From the NCBI GenBank assembly GCA_947463915.1, contig CANHVO010000025.1, forward strand, positions 1 to 34,505: a stretch of DNA of 34,505 bases, read 5' to 3'. The notes beneath the pieces were generated by a model. The model was not told where the DNA came from and did no database searches. It saw only the letters and a program-made list of their open reading frames with translations. Positions 31,839-34,505 of the stretch are shown here, piece by piece; position 1 is the stretch's first letter, and each line of letters starts with the position of its first letter. The DNA comes from Planctomycetaceae bacterium. GTDB lineage: Bacteria; Planctomycetota; Planctomycetia; Pirellulales; Pirellulaceae. The position numbers and the translations under genes are program-made.

Positions 31839-32044
31839 TGTCTATCGCTCCTGATTAAACACCTGTTTTGAAATCCTAATTGTTTTGGTACTGCATCATG
31901 GCCCCCACAACGCAAACCGCATGAGACTTTCAATCCACCCGCATATTACGCTGGAGTCGACACCACCCCTCCGGTTCGCGTTCCGGTGGAATTAGTAGGT
32001 GTCGCCGATCGCCCTTCCTGTTGCCGTCTACCTTTGGAATCGTT

Positions 32045-32260
32045 TTACTGCCTCAGCGAGGACCGCTCGCGAAGCTGATTCAAGAAGAGAACAGCTTCAA
32101 TCCGTTCCTTGTCTCCGAGTGTCTTCCAAAGGCTTTCGATGTCGATTGTGGCTAGCTTTGTGGCTAACTCCTGAGGGATAGGCATATTTCCCAAGGAAAA
32201 AGCAGCTTTCTCGAGTCCAATATCGTCCACTCTCTTTTTGTTGGCAATCTTGCCGCCCAC
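32045..32260 (-). pseudogene. Integrase C-terminal tail spanning attR (remnant or excised-form tail)
   Basis: The frame crosses attR and encodes VDDIGLE exactly as integrase residues 441-447, then continues KAAFSLGN and QELATKLATIDIESLW to a stop at 32045. QELATKLATID closely matches the integrase's own QKLATKLATID. If the island circularises, this frame becomes the 3' end of the integrase gene in phase, extending it by 54 residues past E447. Otherwise it is the leftover tail of an earlier related integrase. On its own it has no plausible start. Confidence 0.5.
32211..32232 (+). other. attR: attR: right attachment core
   Basis: Exact direct copy of 3831-3852, the tRNA-Val 3' end. Here it is not preceded by a tRNA body. 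The DNA to the right (32233 on) should be the original downstream flank of the tRNA; it begins with TCTTTTTG, which could have been the tRNA's native terminator tail. Confidence 0.85.
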
Positions 32261-33079
32261 CTTGCAAATCTTAAATCAACAGTCCTGTTTAGTTATTAAG
32301 TGTTCTTGGCCTTTTGGTGCGGTTAAACGGCACGCAACCAAGGTGACCGTGCGTCTCAGTGATGGTTGAATTCGCCCTCACTACAATCACCCCGCCTTGT
32401 GTACCGAGGTGGGTCGCATCTGCCGGATGCGACTCGGGTATTTGACGCTTGTCGCGCTAGAGATCACCGCTCGCTCTGACGTGTAGCACGCCAAGCATTT
32501 ACGACGTTGGCAGGACAAGCCGCCCCCGTCGCCGACGTCCGCAAGCTGGATTTCATTCTCCGCAGCGAACTTGGGCCTTGAGCCCAATGGTCGCAAATGC
32601 TTGGTGTGCTAAGGGAAGGAGATCGTCGCGGCTGTAGCTGTCGCTAGTAGCACGCCAAGCATGTTGCGACGTGTCGGGACGAGCCCGACCGTCGCAGAAT
32701 GACTATTTCCGCCCAGCAACCCCAGCGTGAACAGAAGCAACACTCGAATCACATCGCAAGTCCATCACCAAACCTGGAGTGCCTAAGTGGGTCGCATCTG
32801 CCGGATGCGACTCAGGTCGTTGACGCTTGTCGCGCTAGAGATCACCGCTCGCTCTGACGTGTTGGACGCCGCGCATTTACGACGTTGGCAGGACAAGCCG
32901 CCCCCGTCGCCGACGTCCGCAAGCTGGGTTTCATTCTCCGCGGCGAGCTTGGGCCTTGAGCCAACGGTCGCAAATGCTTGGCGGGCTAAGGGAAGGAGAT
33001 CGCCGCGGCTGTGGCCGTCCCTAGTAGCACGCCAAGCATGTTGCGACGTGTCGGGACGAGCCCGACCGTCGTGGGAGGA
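32233..33079. other. Host intergenic region with a ~300-bp direct duplication
   Basis: No credible gene in about 850 bp; frames such as 32787-33257 run through both a repeat and the end of the dehydratase on the opposite strand. Most of the region is the duplication listed separately. Confidence 0.5.
32409..32709 (+). repeat. Direct repeat, copy A
   Basis: About 300 bp strongly similar to 32787-33086. It begins with a perfect hairpin, GTCGCATC/GATGCGAC, and contains two related sub-blocks that start TAGCACGCCAAGCAT and run into GACG and GGAC(A/G)AGCC. The two copies differ at scattered positions, so the duplication is not recent. Confidence 0.85.
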
Positions 33080-33086
33080 CTATTTC
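32787..33086 (+). repeat. Direct repeat, copy B
   Basis: Second copy of the ~300-bp unit, 378 bp downstream of copy A in the same orientation. It includes the same leading hairpin and the TAGCACGCCAAGCAT block. Its right end overlaps the last codons of the dehydratase gene on the minus strand. Confidence 0.85.
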
Positions 33087-34054
33087 TGCTTAGACAATAC
33101 ACTCGCGAAGACATCTGAGTCGACGTTGCCTCCGCATAGCGATAAGCCAATGACTGTTCCGCGTTCTCCGCTCGTACCGGAACGCACCTGTTTCAAAGCC
33201 GCGGCCAAAGGTGCCGCGCCGGCTCCTTCGGCGACGTTGTGTGTGTCCGAAAAATAAATGCACATCGCTTCAGCAACCTCGTCGTCTGTGACCAAGACAA
33301 CTTCCCGAACGCCTCGTCGAATGATCTCTAACGCTTCGACGTCGGGTTTTCGACAAGCCATTCCATCCGCAAGCTTCGTCGTGGCTGGGGCCTCAATTAC
33401 CTTGCCCGCTTCGATCGAGAGTGCATATGCAGGTGCGTGCGTCGACACCACGCCTATTACGTCTACCTTCAGCCCTAATGCATCGCGAGCAGCTATCGCC
33501 GAACAGATGCCAGACCCCATACCTATTGGTACATAAACTCGCTGTAGTTCCGGCGCCGCCTCAAAGAACTCGAGCCAATAAGACGATACCCCAAGAACAA
33601 GATCCATGTGAAAACTGGGGACCATATGCAACTGCCGCTCTTCGCTCAGCTTCTGCGCATACTCTCGGCTAGCCTGGAAATCGTCACCATACTCAATGAG
33701 CTCAACACCGAGTGCTCGCATCGCCGCGTTCTTCTCAACGCTGTTCCCTTTTGGGACCACAATCGTAGCGTGAATTCCATTGCGATTTGCCGCGATCCCC
33801 ACCGACTGACCGTGGTTGCCTCGCGTAGCGCTTACCACCCCACGACAATTGGGTTCGCGTTGCTTCAGCCGATCGAAGTAAGTTAATCCTCCTCGCACCT
33901 TGAACGCTCCCGCAGGAGTGTGATTCTCGTGCTTGACCACGACGCGAGTCCCCAATCGCTCTGCCAGCAACGGCCAAGCGTGAGCAAGCGTCGGCTTCAT
34001 GTACCTGTATACAATCTCTTGACCGGCTCGAAGCTCATCTAAGCGAAATGGCAT
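33080..34054 (-). CDS. PLP-dependent threonine/serine dehydratase-like enzyme
   Basis: A 324-residue fold-type II PLP enzyme, in the threonine dehydratase / serine racemase / hydroxyaspartate dehydratase group. PLP Lys lies in PAGAFKVRGG, the substrate loop is SATRGNHGQS, the phosphate-binding glycine-rich loop is PIGMGSGI, and a C-terminal SLCGGNVD motif closes the site. There is no C-terminal regulatory ACT domain, so it is the short catabolic type. Likely reaction: deamination of threonine or serine to 2-oxoacid, exact substrate open. ATG 34054 is chosen over GTG 34057. Host gene, outside the island. Confidence 0.88.
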   Translation of the reverse strand: MPFRLDELRAGQEIVYRYMKPTLAHAWPLLAERLGTRVVVKHENHTPAGAFKVRGGLTYFDRLKQREPNCRGVVSATRGNHGQSVGIAANRNGIHATIVVPKGNSVEKNAAMRALGVELIEYGDDFQASREYAQKLSEERQLHMVPSFHMDLVLGVSSYWLEFFEAAPELQRVYVPIGMGSGICSAIAARDALGLKVDVIGVVSTHAPAYALSIEAGKVIEAPATTKLADGMACRKPDVEALEIIRRGVREVVLVTDDEVAEAMCIYFSDTHNVAEGAGAAPLAAALKQVRSGTSGERGTVIGLSLCGGNVDSDVFASVLSKQK

Positions 34055-34505
34055 CACGGAAGAACCCTGTTTTGTCGGAAGGAATTAGTGGACGTAGGAT
34101 TTGTAACCAAGACAAACCGTTTTGGTAAGCTGACAAGTTAGATAGATGCCAGGTTCGGCGGTCCGTCAATTGAAAACAGAAGGGAGAACGAGGCTCCTGC
34201 CGAGCTGGCGACGCAATGGCTCGGCAGGAGCCTCGCCCTCCCGAAGATTCTAACTTGAATTAACCATTGAGGGAAAGTTGCATGCTAAACCGTCTTGCGC
34301 CGGTGGCTACTACTTGGCGTCGCAAAGATGCTTGGAGCGGTGGCTCTGCTTACGCTTCGGGTTGCTATGGTTCCTCGCTTACGCTTCGGGTTGCCAGCTG
34401 GTTCTAAGCCAGAATCTCTTTGACCACCCGTCCCGCTACGTCTGTCAGGCGATAGTCTCGGCCGGTGTGCCTGTAGGTTAGCCGCTCGTGATCTAGACCC
34501 AATAA
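34055..34505. other. Right-edge intergenic region
   Basis: No gene is convincing. It holds the long palindrome at 34182-34242 and an 18-bp direct repeat GCTTACGCTTCGGGTTGC found twice between 34348 and 34395. The small frame 34278-34481 covers this repeat and is not coding-like. Confidence 0.5.
34182..34242. repeat. Long palindromic element (16-bp perfect stem)
   Basis: CGAGGCTCCTGCCGAG at 34189-34204 pairs perfectly with 34220-34235, and after a 2-bp mismatch GGGAG/CTCCC extends the stem. The loop is 15 nt. No T-run follows. It is 128 bp upstream of the dehydratase start. The form suggests a REP-like or MITE-like dispersed palindrome. Confidence 0.75.

Larger units (their letters stand above)
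3831..32232. mobile_element. 28.4-kb tRNA-Val genomic island with its own replication genes
   Basis: Bounded by an exact 22-bp direct repeat of the tRNA-Val 3' end (3831-3852 and 32211-32232). A tyrosine recombinase gene abuts the left end, as is usual for tRNA-targeted integrative elements. Contents: integrase, repressor-like XRE, AlpA-type HTH, family A DNA polymerase, primase-polymerase/helicase, a type I restriction-modification locus, a protease module and a repeat-rich block of small genes. No capsid, portal, terminase, relaxase or type IV secretion gene is visible. It may be a phage satellite, a degenerate prophage or a plasmid-like integrative element; the sequence does not decide between these. 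Confidence 0.88.

Noticed and set aside
3831-32232. Complete prophage
   Set aside because: No terminase, portal, capsid, tail or lysis gene can be found anywhere in the island.

Overview
The window looks like a chromosome segment of a marine planctomycete of the Rhodopirellula/Pirellulaceae type. The signs are the gene order fabG-fabD-rpmF-ketosynthase, integrase and YD-repeat sequences typical of that group, moderate GC content, and many starts with weak or absent Shine-Dalgarno sequences. The assignment is inferred from protein style, not from a database match.

Layout. Positions 1-3775 are host backbone: a minus-strand fatty-acid synthesis and ribosomal cluster (ketosynthase-like protein, L32, FabD, FabG). 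A complete tRNA-Val(GAC) gene follows at 3776-3849. The last 19 bases of that tRNA plus 3 bases (3831-3852) are repeated exactly at 32211-32232. These two copies bound a genomic island of about 28.4 kb, with a tyrosine recombinase as its first gene. Host backbone resumes at about 32233 with a repeat-rich intergenic region, a PLP-dependent threonine/serine dehydratase-like gene and a final repeat-rich spacer.

The island has four blocks. (1) 3782-12780, all minus strand apart from one small gene: integrase, XRE repressor, a mini kinase-like protein, a family A DNA polymerase with a docking-like N-terminus, a primase-polymerase/RecA-like helicase, a small putative DNA-binding protein, a zinc-knuckle protein and an AlpA-type excisionase/regulator. 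This is a replication and integration module with no capsid, terminase or conjugation genes. (2) 11920-15032, minus: a two-gene unit with a 286-residue unknown protein and a membrane-anchored GYF_2-trypsin-TPR protein. (3) 15503-21613, plus: a type I restriction-modification operon hsdM-hsdS-HNH-hsdR with an HNH nuclease gene placed between specificity and restriction genes. (4) 21.6-31.8 kb: small unknown, mostly exported or membrane proteins, pseudogene pieces and a SUMF1 protein, repeatedly separated by one family of hairpin repeats. The best-preserved units have integron-cassette geometry, one gene then one repeat, and the repeats carry attC-like boxes.

How it may work together. The integrase and the AlpA-type protein would excise and integrate the element at tRNA-Val, and the polymerase, primase-helicase and small DNA-binding protein would copy it. 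The restriction system, and possibly the protease module, would give the host defence or the element stability. Notable oddities are an integrase whose last 22 residues are encoded by the antisense of the tRNA and would be swapped on excision, a ketosynthase without its catalytic Cys, a kinase fold lacking DFG, and a very high GATC density across the replication genes.
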